A stretch of DNA of 64,000 nucleotides from an uncultured Synechococcales cyanobacterium. Lineage in GTDB: Bacteria; Cyanobacteriota; Cyanobacteriia; Thermosynechococcales; Thermosynechococcaceae. Made by a program: the position numbers and the translations under genes. The stretch spans positions 1 to 64,000 of the forward strand of contig CADCWO010000165.1 of assembly GCA_902806435.1 (NCBI GenBank), written 5' to 3'. This document shows, piece by piece, positions 28,292 to 37,872 of this stretch. Position 1 is the first letter of the stretch. Each line of letters starts with the position of its first letter. The notes beneath the pieces are model-generated. The model was given only the letters and a program-made list of their open reading frames with translations. It was not told the DNA's origin and searched no databases.

Positions 28292-28657
28292 ATGTTGCCA
28301 CCAGCCAATCGACTGAGACAGTCTCGGGATTTTACTACGATCTATCAAGGTGGAGTCCGCCGTTCCGCCCGTAGTCTTGCCTTACGGGCATTGCAAACTA
28401 GGGGTGCTTCTGGTGCTAGCAGGCAACCAACCCGGATTGGTGTTGTTGTAAGCCAGAAAGTCAGCAAACGAGCCGTTGACCGCAACCGCATTAAACGGCA
28501 AATCCGCTCAGCCTGTCGCCAGCTTTTGCCTAGCCTGGTGCCGGGCTGGTCAGTGGTACTTGTGGTCAGGCACTCGGCATTACAATGTGAGTACCGCGAA
28601 ATTCTGAGAGAATTAAAGCAGTTATTGGCAGAGGCAGAGGTGCTGAGTGGGCATTAA
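28292..28657 (+). CDS. rnpA: Ribonuclease P protein component
   Basis: The 121-residue protein is the RNA-binding subunit of RNase P, which matures tRNA 5' ends. It opens MLPPANRLRQSRDFTTIYQ, and the conserved RNR-type motif NRIKRQIR is at about 65-72. It has a normal length. It overlaps the next gene by 11 bp, indicating coupling. The RNA subunit gene (rnpB) was not found in the window. Confidence 0.94.
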   Translation: MLPPANRLRQSRDFTTIYQGGVRRSARSLALRALQTRGASGASRQPTRIGVVVSQKVSKRAVDRNRIKRQIRSACRQLLPSLVPGWSVVLVVRHSALQCEYREILRELKQLLAEAEVLSGH

Positions 28658-29042
28658 GGAAGAGGTTTATTTTGAGGGTGGTCCGCATACTGGTGATCTG
28701 ATTATCAACATCCTGCTTGGATTCACAATTATCTGCCTGCCGCTAACGGTGGGGGCGATCGCTAGGGCTTTGTGGCTGCGCTATCGAGTTACGAATCGGC
28801 GGCTGACTGTGATGGGGGGATGGCGAGGTCGCGATCGCTCAGACATTATCTATTCAGAAATTAAAAAAATTGTCACCGTTCCCAGAGGCTGGGGTGGCTG
28901 GGGCGACATGGTAGTTACGTTGAAGGACGGGAATCGTTTAGAACTACGAGCGGTGCCGAAGTTCCGAGAACTCTCCGATTACATCCAAAGCAAGCTGTCA
29001 TTGCCAGCCCAGAGTGTGAGTGGTGCTTTAGGTGGCCAGTAG
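28647..29042 (+). CDS. Bacterial PH-domain membrane protein
   Basis: The 131-residue product starts at GTG 28647 inside the end of rnpA. A hydrophobic helix at about 20-44 is followed by a bacterial PH-like domain (RYRVTNRRLTVMGGWRGRD at about 46-64, then YSEIKKIVTV). It lies between rnpA and yidC, an arrangement I recall from other cyanobacteria. A role in membrane-protein insertion is an inference from position only. Confidence 0.82.
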   Translation: MGIKEEVYFEGGPHTGDLIINILLGFTIICLPLTVGAIARALWLRYRVTNRRLTVMGGWRGRDRSDIIYSEIKKIVTVPRGWGGWGDMVVTLKDGNRLELRAVPKFRELSDYIQSKLSLPAQSVSGALGGQ

Positions 29043-29192
29043 CCTAATTGTAGTAGCCTGAGCCGAAGAGATGCCTGCTGTGCAGAAACTAAAGGCAATG
29101 GCATTTCAACGGTGCCGCGCTTGCCAGCTTAAAAATTTGAAATAATTCGATAGATTAGATTCAGCAAACTAAAGCAGATAGATTAACCGAAC

Positions 29193-30398
29193 ATGGATTT
29201 TGGTATTGGGTTTCTTTCTAACAACGTCATGTTGCCGATCCTGGACTTCTTTTACGGGATCGTCCCTAGCTATGGCCTGGCGATCGTCGCCTTGACTCTA
29301 GTCGTGCGCTTTGCGGTCTACCCGCTTAGTGCTGGCTCAATCCGCAATATGCGTCGCATGAAAGTCGCCCAGCCAGTGATGCAAAAGCGGGTCAAAGAAG
29401 TTCAAGAGAAATACAAGAATGACCCGGCCAAGCAGCAGGAGGAGATGAGCAAAGTCTATAAGGAATTTGGCAATCCATTGGCTGGCTGCCTACCTGTGGT
29501 GCTTCAAATGCCAATTTTGTTTGCTTTGTTTGCCACATTGCGAGGGTCACCATTCTCGGACGTCAATTACACATTTAATTTACAAATCTTGCCCCAGGAG
29601 CAAATTGAGCAGATCCAACCGCAAGCTTTTACGACGAAGCCCCAAAATATCTACATCACCGAAGGGGTGCACCGTCCTGTCACGGCGATTTTACCTGGCG
29701 GTAACCGGCTAGCTGTCGGTCAAAAGGAAACGGTCCAGTTCCAAACTGCTAGCGGTGAGCCCTTAAGGAAGCTACTGGAAGATTACTCTCAAACAGATAA
29801 CATGCCTCGCTGGAAGGCGACTAAGGGTGAAGCACGGGTAAAGGTGAGCGAGCAAGGAGAAATTGAGGCCCTTCAACCAGGAGAGGCAACCATTCAGGGA
29901 ACTGCCCCTGGCATTGCCTCGAATAAAGGATTTTTGTTCATTGATAAACTAGGTCGTGTTGGTGCTTTTGATCCCGGTATCGTTGAGACTGCCGTAGATG
30001 GTTCCCTGCGTATTCACTGGGCAGGGATTCACTGGGATATCATCGCGATGGTGGTAGGGTTTGGTCTCAGTTTGTGGGTCAACCAGCTGCTTTCCGGTCA
30101 ACAGGGTGCTGGTGCTAACCCTCAGCAGGCAACGGTCAATAAAATCACGCCTGTCCTATTTTCGGGGATGTTCCTATTTTTCCCCTTACCAGCAGGGGTC
30201 CTGCTGTATATGCTGATTGCAAATATCTTCCAGACCGCTCAGACATTTATCCTCGGACGCGAACCCTTACCCGAAAACCTTCAAAAACTGGTAGAGCTAG
30301 AGGAAAAAGCTAGCCAGGAACGAGGGACGTTACCCTTTGAACCTGGGCGTGCCAAGAAACTTGAGCCCAAACCCTCCAAGAAGAAGACGTCAGCTTAG
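29193..30398 (+). CDS. yidC: Membrane protein insertase YidC/Oxa1/Alb3 family
   Basis: This 401-residue insertase serves plasma and thylakoid membranes and is homologous to Alb3. Five core helices are visible: about 20-42, 95-115 and three from about 285-370. Between the second and third is a lumenal or periplasmic insert (about residues 150-265) with a beta-rich, Ig-like (Big2) pattern: [10 protein letters not shown] ... [19 protein letters not shown]. The C-terminal tail is Lys-rich, as needed for ribosome contact. The jag gene starts 3 bp downstream. Confidence 0.93.
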   Translation: MDFGIGFLSNNVMLPILDFFYGIVPSYGLAIVALTLVVRFAVYPLSAGSIRNMRRMKVAQPVMQKRVKEVQEKYKNDPAKQQEEMSKVYKEFGNPLAGCLPVVLQMPILFALFATLRGSPFSDVNYTFNLQILPQEQIEQIQPQAFTTKPQNIYITEGVHRPVTAILPGGNRLAVGQKETVQFQTASGEPLRKLLEDYSQTDNMPRWKATKGEARVKVSEQGEIEALQPGEATIQGTAPGIASNKGFLFIDKLGRVGAFDPGIVETAVDGSLRIHWAGIHWDIIAMVVGFGLSLWVNQLLSGQQGAGANPQQATVNKITPVLFSGMFLFFPLPAGVLLYMLIANIFQTAQTFILGREPLPENLQKLVELEEKASQERGTLPFEPGRAKKLEPKPSKKKTSA

Positions 30399-30400
30399 TT

Positions 30401-30904
30401 ATGACTAGCGAACAGGTACAGCGAGGCCAACAGTGGTTGACAGAGTTGCTCCAACGGGCTGGTTTTCCAACTTCAGTTCGGATAGAACAACCTGATCCTG
30501 TCCATCCAGCCCTAGCAGAGATGGGGAACTGGCTAACCATTGATGAATCAAACTTAGCCCCTGAGCAAGTTGGGTTGTTAATGGGAGCCGCTGGGGTAAC
30601 GCTGGATGCCATGCAATATCTAGCAAATACGACCTTAAACCTCAGACAACCAGAAGACCAACAAACTAACTACATTCTAGAGTTAGCGGGTCACCGAGCG
30701 CGTCGGCAAGCTGAATTGTTGAAGTTAGCCGAGTCAGCTGCCGCCGAAGTTCGGCAAACTGGTACAGAGGTGGAAATGCAACCGCTGTCGGCGGTTGAGC
30801 GGCGGATGATTCACACGATCTTGCAGCAAGCTCCAGACTTAGAGACCTACAGTCGTGGTCAAGAGCCTCAGCGCTGTTTAGTTGTGCGACCTGTACAAGG
30901 ATAG
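30401..30904 (+). CDS. Jag/KhpB-type KH-R3H RNA-binding protein
   Basis: This 167-residue RNA-binding protein has a KH-like segment at about 40-95 and an R3H domain at about 115-163. The R3H domain includes ERRMIHTILQ and, near the end, the YSRGQEPQRCLVVRP tail found in Jag/EloR/KhpB proteins. It lacks the N-terminal Jag domain. The gene is placed directly after yidC, the usual partner position. It probably affects envelope or ribosome-related RNA. Confidence 0.86.
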   Translation: MTSEQVQRGQQWLTELLQRAGFPTSVRIEQPDPVHPALAEMGNWLTIDESNLAPEQVGLLMGAAGVTLDAMQYLANTTLNLRQPEDQQTNYILELAGHRARRQAELLKLAESAAAEVRQTGTEVEMQPLSAVERRMIHTILQQAPDLETYSRGQEPQRCLVVRPVQG

Positions 30905-30970
30905 GTGTTTGGGAGCCTCGGAATAGCTTAAGCTGGAATGGACTGATAGCTATTTTGTGGAGGTCTTGCT

Positions 30971-31489
30971 ATGAAGGCGATCCATATTCCTCAACTAACC
31001 CAAGCGACTGAGCAGACTGAGGTTATTGAAGTCAATGAGTTTTTACCAAGTTTAGAGACCTTAACACCGATTCAAGGGCAAATCCGGGTAAACCATCAGG
31101 GTAATTACCTAGATGTCTCAGCACAGGCAGAGACGATTATTACCCTGGCTTGCGATCGCTGTTTGCAGCAGTATAATCATCGTCTGACCACTAACGCTTC
31201 CGAGATCATTTGGCTAGATGAAGCGCCCCCATCAACGGTCCCAGAACCTACAGAGGTGGAGCTGACCGCGGAGGACTTAGTAGAAACCTTGCCCGCCCGG
31301 GGTTACTTTGATCCCAATGTCTGGCTTTACGAGCAACTATGCTTGGCGATTCCCCAAAAACAGCTTTGTGAGCAGCAGTGTGCAGGAATTAAACCGGTGG
31401 TTGAACCGGAAGGCGCTATTCTTGATCGGCGCTGGGCTGCCTTAGCTGACCTAAAACAGAACGAATTCCAGGAACATAACGGCGGCTAG
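30971..31489 (+). CDS. YceD family (DUF177) protein
   Basis: The 172-residue protein has the DUF177 core with CDRCLQQ at Cys61 and Cys64 and a second Cys pair near the C-terminus (LCEQQC, about 132-137), suggesting a bound metal. In plants and E. coli YceD homologues act in 23S rRNA accumulation. It sits in the rpmH operon and is followed by the ycf46 homologue with a 1-bp gap. Confidence 0.86.
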   Translation: MKAIHIPQLTQATEQTEVIEVNEFLPSLETLTPIQGQIRVNHQGNYLDVSAQAETIITLACDRCLQQYNHRLTTNASEIIWLDEAPPSTVPEPTEVELTAEDLVETLPARGYFDPNVWLYEQLCLAIPQKQLCEQQCAGIKPVVEPEGAILDRRWAALADLKQNEFQEHNGG

Positions 31490-31490
31490 C

Positions 31491-33014
31491 ATGAGTTTTA
31501 GCGACGAATTTGAGCTACTCCTGAAAGCTCGCTACCCCCTGGTCTATATCTCAACTCGGGAAGAAGAGCGGGTAGAAGCGGCGATCGCCTACTCTGCGAA
31601 GCGTCAGGGCAATCGTACCATTTATACTTGGGACTTTGTCGAGGGTTACCAGGGCAACCCCAACGATGCTGGATTTGGTAAGCGTAACCCTCTGCAAGCG
31701 CTTGAATTAGTCGAAAAATTGCCTGCCACTTCCCCCGCCATATTCGTGCTGCGGGACTTTTATCGCTTTTTGGAGGATGTGGCGGTTTCTCGCAAGCTGC
31801 GTAACCTAGCGCGGTTACTGAAATCTCAACCGAAGAATATTGTCTTGCTAGCCAGTACCATTACCATCCCCAATGACCTGAGCGAAGTCTTGACGATTTT
31901 GGAATTTCCGCTACCGGCCCCACCAGAAATTAAAACGGAAGTGGAGCGGTTACTCGCGGCCTTGGGTAAACCGTTGGAAGAACGAACACTCGATGAGCTG
32001 GTCCGCTCTTGCCAGGGGCTATCTATGGAGCGGATTCGACGGGTTCTAGCACGGGCGATCGCCACCGCCGGTCAACTCACTTCTGAGCATGTGGATTTAA
32101 TCTTAGAAGAAAAGCGCCAGACGATTCGCCAAACTCAAATCCTTGAATTCTACCCAGCGCGGGAAAATATTTCTGATATTGGGGGGCTAGACAACCTCAA
32201 AGACTGGTTACTGCGACGAGGTGGTGCCTTTTCCGAGCGGGCCCGGCAGTATGGCTTGCCCCATCCGAAAGGGCTATTGCTGGCTGGTATCCAAGGAACG
32301 GGAAAGTCACTAACAGCTAAAGCGATCGCCCACCACTGGCATTTACCCCTACTGCGACTAGATGTTGGTCGGTTATTTGCCGGTTTAGTTGGGGAATCGG
32401 AATCTCGGACTCGTCAGATGATTCAGCTGGCAGAAGCTCTGGCCCCCTGCATTCTTTGGATTGATGAAATTGATAAAGCCTTTTCTGGATTAGACGGTAG
32501 AAGTGATTCTGGGACAACCGGGCGAGTATTTGGTACCTTCATCACTTGGCTAGCTGAGAAAACCTCTCCTGTCTTTGTGGTTGCCACCGCCAACAATATT
32601 CAAACTCTCCCCCCGGAAATGCTCCGCAAAGGCCGGTTTGACGAAATCTTTTTTGTTGGCCTACCTACTCAAGAGGAACGCCAGGCAATTTTTGCTGTAC
32701 ACTTGTCCCGGTTGCGCTCTTATAACCTGTCGAGTTATGACCTTGATCGTCTAGCCTATGAAACACCTGATTTTTCCGGTGCTGAAATAGAGCAAACGAT
32801 TATTGAAGCCATGCACATTGGTTTTAGTCAAAATCGTGACTTTACAACCGATGACATCCTAGAGGCTGCTAGCCAGATTGTGCCGCTGGCGCGCACTGCC
32901 CACGACCAAGTTCAGTTTCTCCAAGACTGGGCAGCCTCCGGAAAAGCACGGTTAGCCTCTAAACACAGTTCCCTTAGTTGCCGGATTCAGCGCCAGTTGC
33001 AACAGCCGGACTAA
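31491..33014 (+). CDS. ycf46: Ycf46-type AAA+ ATPase
   Basis: The 507-residue AAA+ protein is the cyanobacterial counterpart of plastid Ycf46. It has Walker [13 protein letters not shown] at about 264-275, Walker [10 protein letters not shown] at about 320-328 and a conserved [10 protein letters not shown] segment with the arginine finger region near 378-388. The N-terminal half (about 1-230) carries the family-specific region [14 protein letters not shown] at 14-27. Work on the Synechocystis homologue links it to inorganic-carbon use. It is last in the rpmH operon. Confidence 0.9.
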   Translation: MSFSDEFELLLKARYPLVYISTREEERVEAAIAYSAKRQGNRTIYTWDFVEGYQGNPNDAGFGKRNPLQALELVEKLPATSPAIFVLRDFYRFLEDVAVSRKLRNLARLLKSQPKNIVLLASTITIPNDLSEVLTILEFPLPAPPEIKTEVERLLAALGKPLEERTLDELVRSCQGLSMERIRRVLARAIATAGQLTSEHVDLILEEKRQTIRQTQILEFYPARENISDIGGLDNLKDWLLRRGGAFSERARQYGLPHPKGLLLAGIQGTGKSLTAKAIAHHWHLPLLRLDVGRLFAGLVGESESRTRQMIQLAEALAPCILWIDEIDKAFSGLDGRSDSGTTGRVFGTFITWLAEKTSPVFVVATANNIQTLPPEMLRKGRFDEIFFVGLPTQEERQAIFAVHLSRLRSYNLSSYDLDRLAYETPDFSGAEIEQTIIEAMHIGFSQNRDFTTDDILEAASQIVPLARTAHDQVQFLQDWAASGKARLASKHSSLSCRIQRQLQQPD

Positions 33015-33096
33015 GAGCTATGCTCTGTGGCTCTACTCTAGGAATCCGATGGATAGGGAGCCAGCCTATCCACCTGATGTTTTTAATTTCTAATTC

Positions 33097-33534
33097 ATGA
33101 AATTGTCTAGCATTGTCAAGTTTCTTCTGGGTACAATCCTCGGAATTTCTATTCTGCTGGGCGCGAGTGCAGCAGTCGGCTATTACTTCTTAACGCGGTT
33201 GACCCAAACGCCACCAAAACCCATTTTTGCCAACGACGTAGAGGCAACCACTCCTCCCGCTAAAGTAACTAAGACGCCTACTAAATCCGGCTCCGCTGCT
33301 GGTAATTCGACATCCTCAAAACCCAGTGGCTACCGAGCGCGAGTTGTCTTTCCTGATGGTCTATTACTCAGAGATAGTCCTAGCGTGAATGCCAATCAGA
33401 TTGGTGACGTGGCTCATAACGAAGAAGTGATCGTTTTAGCAGAAAGTAGTGATCAGCTTTGGCAGCGTGTTCGTCTGGAAACTGAAGAGGTTGAAGGTTG
33501 GGTCAAAGCTGGCTATACAGAGCGAGCAGAGTAG
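33097..33534 (+). CDS. Membrane-anchored SH3-domain protein
   Basis: The 145-residue protein has an N-terminal hydrophobic helix (about 8-33) acting as an uncleaved anchor, a Thr/Pro/Ser-rich linker (40-78) and a bacterial SH3 domain (80-142) with VFPDGLLLRDSPSVNANQIG. The domain faces the periplasm or lumen, where SH3b modules often bind peptidoglycan. The gene follows the ycf46 homologue by 82 bp and may be the last gene of that transcript. Confidence 0.8.
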   Translation: MKLSSIVKFLLGTILGISILLGASAAVGYYFLTRLTQTPPKPIFANDVEATTPPAKVTKTPTKSGSAAGNSTSSKPSGYRARVVFPDGLLLRDSPSVNANQIGDVAHNEEVIVLAESSDQLWQRVRLETEEVEGWVKAGYTERAE

Positions 33535-33570
33535 GGGCAATTCAGGATCGCGGAGCATCTCCGTAGAAGC

Positions 33571-33753
33571 CGCTCATGCCCTGACTTTGTAGCCGAACTA
33601 CCTACTGATGACCTCAAGCCTTTTCTTGCAAAGATGCGGAAGTACCTCAAGGATGGTATGCGTTTGGAGTGGTTAATCGGTCCTAAACTTCAACCAGTCA
33701 AACATCGATCAATCAAAGAAAGTGCTGGAGATTTTACAGTCTTCCACGGCTGA
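33571..33753 (+). pseudogene. Remnant of a Uma2-family (DUF820) endonuclease
   Basis: In one frame, translation gives a fragment of about 60 residues with SCPDFVAELPTDDLKPF, then AKMRKYLKDGMRLEWLIGP, a close match to the Uma2 core SPDFVxELxS...KMxxYxxxGxxLGWLI. No start codon or N-terminal half precedes it, and the fragment stops at 33753. It lies in the same frame as the SH3 gene and just after its stop. Uma2 proteins are highly repeated in cyanobacteria and often decay. This is a remnant, not a gene. Confidence 0.55.
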
Positions 33754-34296
33754 TCAGAGTAAGGTGTGCTGCCAAAGTTTTTGCTAGACTTCACTCAAAT
33801 CAGATCTTCGTAAGCCTCCGCATCATACGTTCTAGTGTTGGGAGCTGTTTTAAGTATCGATACTTAGGCTCACAGGGCAAATCTCCATATGAACCCCTAT
33901 CTAGATCGCCGACATGAGGGCATCTAAAACAGAACACCAATCCTGCGATCGCTGAATCTAAGGGAGCTAGTTATCTGAGGTGGTTACTGCACTAAATCAG
34001 CTTGATCGCTCTTAAAGTGAAGAACAAGCCGATGGCAGCACCAGTTGCAATACCCAGAAGCAGAAAATAGGCAAATACTGCAGACATTCAATCCCTCTCC
34101 CTTAGAATTACGATACTTCGCTTCCCACTCCGACCAGACATAGCGTCAGCCAGTTCCCAGTCCCCAGTGACGAGGCGCTTATTGAGTACGGTGAGAACTT
34201 AGTTCTTTATTTTACTGGAACGTGGTCACTGCCAAGCATGTCACTTAGCTACCGAGAGCCGGATTGCTGTCCCAGCCTTAGTATTGGGGAGTCGCT
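33754..34296. other. Gap holding petL and a 16-bp palindrome
   Basis: The gap contains a perfect palindrome TAAGTATCGATACTTA at 33851-33866, a HIP1-type octamer near 33945, and the short gene petL on the minus strand (33992-34087). Apart from these, nothing was recognised. Confidence 0.5.
33992..34087 (-). CDS. petL: Cytochrome b6f complex subunit 6 (PetL)
   Basis: This 31-residue single-helix protein reads MSAVFAYFLLLGIATGAAIG and ends TLRAIKLI. The length, the one transmembrane helix and the C-terminal (R/K)xIKLI pattern match cyanobacterial PetL, which stabilises the cytochrome b6f dimer in the thylakoid membrane. A GGGAGAGGG ribosome-binding site lies 4-12 bases before the ATG. It is isolated from other pet genes. 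The call rests on recalled sequence similarity. Confidence 0.75.
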   Translation of the reverse strand: MSAVFAYFLLLGIATGAAIGLFFTLRAIKLI

Positions 34297-34650
34297 TTAA
34301 CCTTGGCGCTCTAGATACTGGTTGATGTCTTCAATGACCTGCGGTAGTTCTGCCTCTGTCGTCAAGCGCAACCGTTCATCCCGAACTGTAATCAACACTT
34401 TGGCGGCAAAAGGACTCGGCCAGATATTTGGGTTGCAAAAAACTTCTAAAAAAACGTCCCCTGTGTGGCGATATTCTACTGGTTTCTGGGGTACCGGTTT
34501 GCCACTACCTCCTGGGGCTGTCTTGGTCGTGGTTGCTCTTAAGCGATCCATTAGGATGGCGATCGCTGCTTGTAAGTCGCGGGCTGCCTGGGCAGAAAAG
34601 TTAAATGAGACAGAACCTTCGACTAAATTTAGAGTAAGTTGAGGAGCCAT
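34297..34650 (-). CDS. Hypothetical conserved protein
   Basis: The product has 117 residues from the ATG at 34650 (MAPQLTLNLVEGS), which has a reasonable start context; the longer frame extends into the upstream region of the ABC gene. It is not recognised. The N-terminal 40 residues alternate hydrophobic and polar (beta-like), followed by a helix AARDLQAAIAILMDRLR, a basic Gly/Pro linker, and a C-terminal alpha/beta part ending in an EDINQYLERQG helix. It has no signal peptide or membrane segment. Confidence 0.55.
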   Translation of the reverse strand: MAPQLTLNLVEGSVSFNFSAQAARDLQAAIAILMDRLRATTTKTAPGGSGKPVPQKPVEYRHTGDVFLEVFCNPNIWPSPFAAKVLITVRDERLRLTTEAELPQVIEDINQYLERQG

Positions 34651-34749
34651 GAACATACACTTTAATACGTTGCTTCTCAATGCTACCGGGGAGACAGACC
34701 TACGATCAGTCTCTAAGTTCAAACTGGTTGCTAGTGTTGTGGTAAGAGT

Positions 34750-36537
34750 GTGACGAAACAAACCAAAACTATCAGAGCGTTATTGCCGCTGCTAAAGCTT
34801 TACCCGTGGGCAATTCCAGTAATTGTTACTTTGGGGATCTTGTCTTCTTTGTCTGAAGGATTGGGCATTAGCTTGTTTATTCCGTTTCTGCAAAGCTTAG
34901 ATCAAACCGCCAGCTCAGCAGCCAGCAGCAGGTTGACGGAATTGCTTAACCAGATCTTGACTGCTATTCCCCATGCTGAGGGGCGCTTCGTTATTCCTCT
35001 ACTGATTCTCGCCAGTATTCTGCTCAAAAACTGCCTTGCCTATAGCAACAGAATGTTGTCTTACTGGCTGAATATGCAGATTAGTCATCGCCTACGCTCC
35101 GGCATCTTCAAGCAGCTCCTGAGTGTTAGTTATAGTTTTCTGGATGCTCACCAGTCCGGCCAATTGCTAAATACCCTCAATAACGAAACCTGGCAAACCA
35201 GTTATGCACTCTCTACTTTAGTAGGGCTGGTAATCACAGCTTGTACAATCGCTGTTTTTACAATTTTGCTACTACTCATTTCTTGGCAACTGACTTTTTT
35301 GGTTGCAATAGCAATGGTCTTGATTTCAATCACGATTCAATTTCTTACCCGGGAGGTTAGAAATCTAGGCCAACAGGCAGTGCAGGCCAACGCTACCTTG
35401 ACAAACCAGATGTTGGAAGGGCTGATTGGCATGAAGGTAATCCGTGCCTTTAGCCATGAACCTTATGAGCAACAGCGTTTTGACCGCTCATCGGAGGCTG
35501 TCAGGACGACGTTTACCAAACTCGAACTAGTCTCTGGTGCTGTCGGACCCCTTTCTGAAGTCTTGGCGGCGGTTATGCTAGTCTGCATTCTGGTGATTGG
35601 GCTGCAGGACCGGGATACCCTACCAACCTTACTAACTTTTATTTTTATTCTCTATCGCCTCCAACCCCAGGTGAAACAGTTCGACAGTGCTCGTGTGGGG
35701 CTGCTCGCTGTAGCGGCTTCGGTTAAAGATGTTTTATCCCTTCTGGACCGCTCTGATAAACCCTATATTCATTCTGGTACTATCCCTTTTCAAGGTCTAA
35801 AGCACGAGATCGCGTTTAAGGCGGTCACCTTTAGCTACCATTCTGGTGAAAAACCTGCTCTGCAAAATATTTCACTTTCTATCCCTAGGAGCCAAACCAC
35901 AGCTCTCGTTGGTCCTTCCGGGGCAGGCAAATCCACCCTGATCAACTTGATCTGCCGGTTTTATGATCCAACCCAGGGGGAGATTCTGATCGATGGTTTG
36001 CCCTTGGCACAGTTACAATTGGCGGCTTGGCGGCGACAAATTGCGATCGTTAGTCAGGACATCCATATGTTTAGTACAACGGTGCGTGAAAACATTGCCT
36101 ACGGTCAATTAGAGGCAACGGAATCGGAAATTATTGCTGCCGCAAGCCTTGCCAATGCAGATGAATTTATTCGCCAGCTACCCCAGGGCTATGAAACGAA
36201 AGTTGGCGATCGCGGTATCCGGCTTTCCGGGGGGCAACGGCAACGGATTGCCCTAGCGCGGGCTATTATTCGCGATGCAGAACTCTTGATTCTGGACGAA
36301 GCCACTAATGCCCTCGATAGCGTCTCCGAAACCTTGATTCAAGAGGCAATCAACACCTTCAGCCAAAACCGCACCGTCATTGTGATTGCCCATCGCCTGT
36401 CCACAATTGAAAAAGCTGATCAAATCATTGTTTTAGAGGCAGGAAAAGTGGTTGAACAGGGAAGCCTCCAGCACTTACTCCAGCGCGACGGACTTTTTGC
36501 CCGGCTTTACTCCCTGCAGTTCCGCGATGCCTACTAG
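34750..36537 (+). CDS. ABC exporter, MsbA-like fused permease/ATPase
   Basis: The 595-residue half-exporter starts at GTG 34750. The transmembrane domain (about 15-320, six helices) is followed by the ATPase domain: Walker A GPSGAGKST at about 388-396, signature LSGGQRQR at about 491-498, Walker B LLILDEA at about 514-520 and the H-loop AHRLST near 558. It would export a lipid, polysaccharide or peptide. The adjacent convergent glycosyltransferase suggests an envelope glycan or glycolipid, but this is only contextual. Confidence 0.88.
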   Translation: MTKQTKTIRALLPLLKLYPWAIPVIVTLGILSSLSEGLGISLFIPFLQSLDQTASSAASSRLTELLNQILTAIPHAEGRFVIPLLILASILLKNCLAYSNRMLSYWLNMQISHRLRSGIFKQLLSVSYSFLDAHQSGQLLNTLNNETWQTSYALSTLVGLVITACTIAVFTILLLLISWQLTFLVAIAMVLISITIQFLTREVRNLGQQAVQANATLTNQMLEGLIGMKVIRAFSHEPYEQQRFDRSSEAVRTTFTKLELVSGAVGPLSEVLAAVMLVCILVIGLQDRDTLPTLLTFIFILYRLQPQVKQFDSARVGLLAVAASVKDVLSLLDRSDKPYIHSGTIPFQGLKHEIAFKAVTFSYHSGEKPALQNISLSIPRSQTTALVGPSGAGKSTLINLICRFYDPTQGEILIDGLPLAQLQLAAWRRQIAIVSQDIHMFSTTVRENIAYGQLEATESEIIAAASLANADEFIRQLPQGYETKVGDRGIRLSGGQRQRIALARAIIRDAELLILDEATNALDSVSETLIQEAINTFSQNRTVIVIAHRLSTIEKADQIIVLEAGKVVEQGSLQHLLQRDGLFARLYSLQFRDAY

Positions 36538-36556
36538 GAGTATTAATGGGACAACT

Positions 36557-37657
36557 TTAAGCACGCAATTGAACAGATGCTAGACGAGCTTCATACAAAC
36601 GCCATTTCAATCCAACTCGATTACGTTGAGCGCTTTGCCTATTTAGGGTGGCGATCGCAAATGAATAATTAAGCCTAAACTTTTTCCTGAACTCTAACCA
36701 AGCCCGATGATCCTGCCAAATCAAAGCAGTTACTGGCTGGAGTGTGAACTTCAACAGACTTGTCCCAAACTTTTTATAGGTACTGAGCAGTAGAAGCGGC
36801 ATAAAATCAAGTTGTACCGCCTTGGATAACCAGAACAACGTACCCCAATGGTTACCACAGCGGCTGCTTTGTTCTGCGAGGTAAGTGTAGAAATTGCTGC
36901 AAGACCATTGGTAAAGCTTAGCAGGAAGCTCCGGGTGGCGTTGCTGAACTTCTGCCATCACTAAACAGTAGGATTTCACCATCGCGCTGTGGTTGCCAGA
37001 CATCGTACCTACCATCTGACGGTAACCAACCAAGATCTCTGGTACAACCCGGAATTGATATCTTTCTGCGATCCGCAGGTAGAGAGCCCAATCTTCGCAT
37101 CCTTGAGCATTTTGGGCTTTGAGTTGGCAGTTGTAGTTTCCCACCTCCTCAAAACAAACACGACGAATCAGACAGGCGCTAGCATTCCCTACCAGATTGC
37201 CATACACCAGTGGTGGATAAATGTTTCCCTCTCGCTTAGAGTCCTGACGTCCCCCAGTGCGAATACCTTTCTCATTGATGTAAGCTGACCAAGCATAAAC
37301 CAAGCCTACAGATGCATCTGCTGTTGCCAGGCACTGGACTTGCTTTTCTAAATACTGAGGATACCAAATGTCATCAGCATCAATTGGGGCAATGTATGCT
37401 CCTCTAGACTTTTGAATGGCTAGATTCCGCGCTGCCGCCACTCCCTGGTTTGATTGCTGGAAGAGGGTAACCCGGGAGTCGCGGTGGACGAACCTTTGGA
37501 TAATCGCTGCGGTTTGATCCTGGGAGCCATCGTCCACGACCAACACTTCAATATTGGGATAGGTTTGGCCGAGCACAGACTCCAAGGTCTGGGTAATAAA
37601 AGCCTCAGCATTATAGGCCGGAATAATCACTGAAATCAGAGGGTGCTTGCCGTCCAT
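36557..37657 (-). CDS. Family 2 glycosyltransferase
   Basis: The 366-residue enzyme has the GT-A opening PLISVIIPAYNAEAFITQTL, VDDGSQDQT at about 41-49 and the metal-binding DADD at 93-96 (IAPIDADDIWYPQ). The C-terminal 120 residues are not conserved-looking and have no strong membrane helix. The product would add a sugar to an envelope polysaccharide or glycolipid. It is convergent with the MsbA-like ABC exporter, with 19 bp between stops. Confidence 0.85.
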   Translation of the reverse strand: MDGKHPLISVIIPAYNAEAFITQTLESVLGQTYPNIEVLVVDDGSQDQTAAIIQRFVHRDSRVTLFQQSNQGVAAARNLAIQKSRGAYIAPIDADDIWYPQYLEKQVQCLATADASVGLVYAWSAYINEKGIRTGGRQDSKREGNIYPPLVYGNLVGNASACLIRRVCFEEVGNYNCQLKAQNAQGCEDWALYLRIAERYQFRVVPEILVGYRQMVGTMSGNHSAMVKSYCLVMAEVQQRHPELPAKLYQWSCSNFYTYLAEQSSRCGNHWGTLFWLSKAVQLDFMPLLLLSTYKKFGTSLLKFTLQPVTALIWQDHRAWLEFRKKFRLNYSFAIATLNRQSAQRNRVGLKWRLYEARLASVQLRA

Positions 37658-37872
37658 TGAAGATTTCCTGCGCTATCTCTCCTATCTCATGCATTTTATT
37701 CCACCAATCAGCGAATGGGTAGTGCGACTAGAGGTTTTTGATCGGTGGCAGTAGTCTCTGAAATGCTATAGATGGGGATATATAAAGATGTCAATAGATA
37801 CTTCGTAATAGCCGTGAAGGGTCAACTTTTGCTCTCAGGATGTCCTGGCGCTCTAACGGCAAGTAGGAAATC

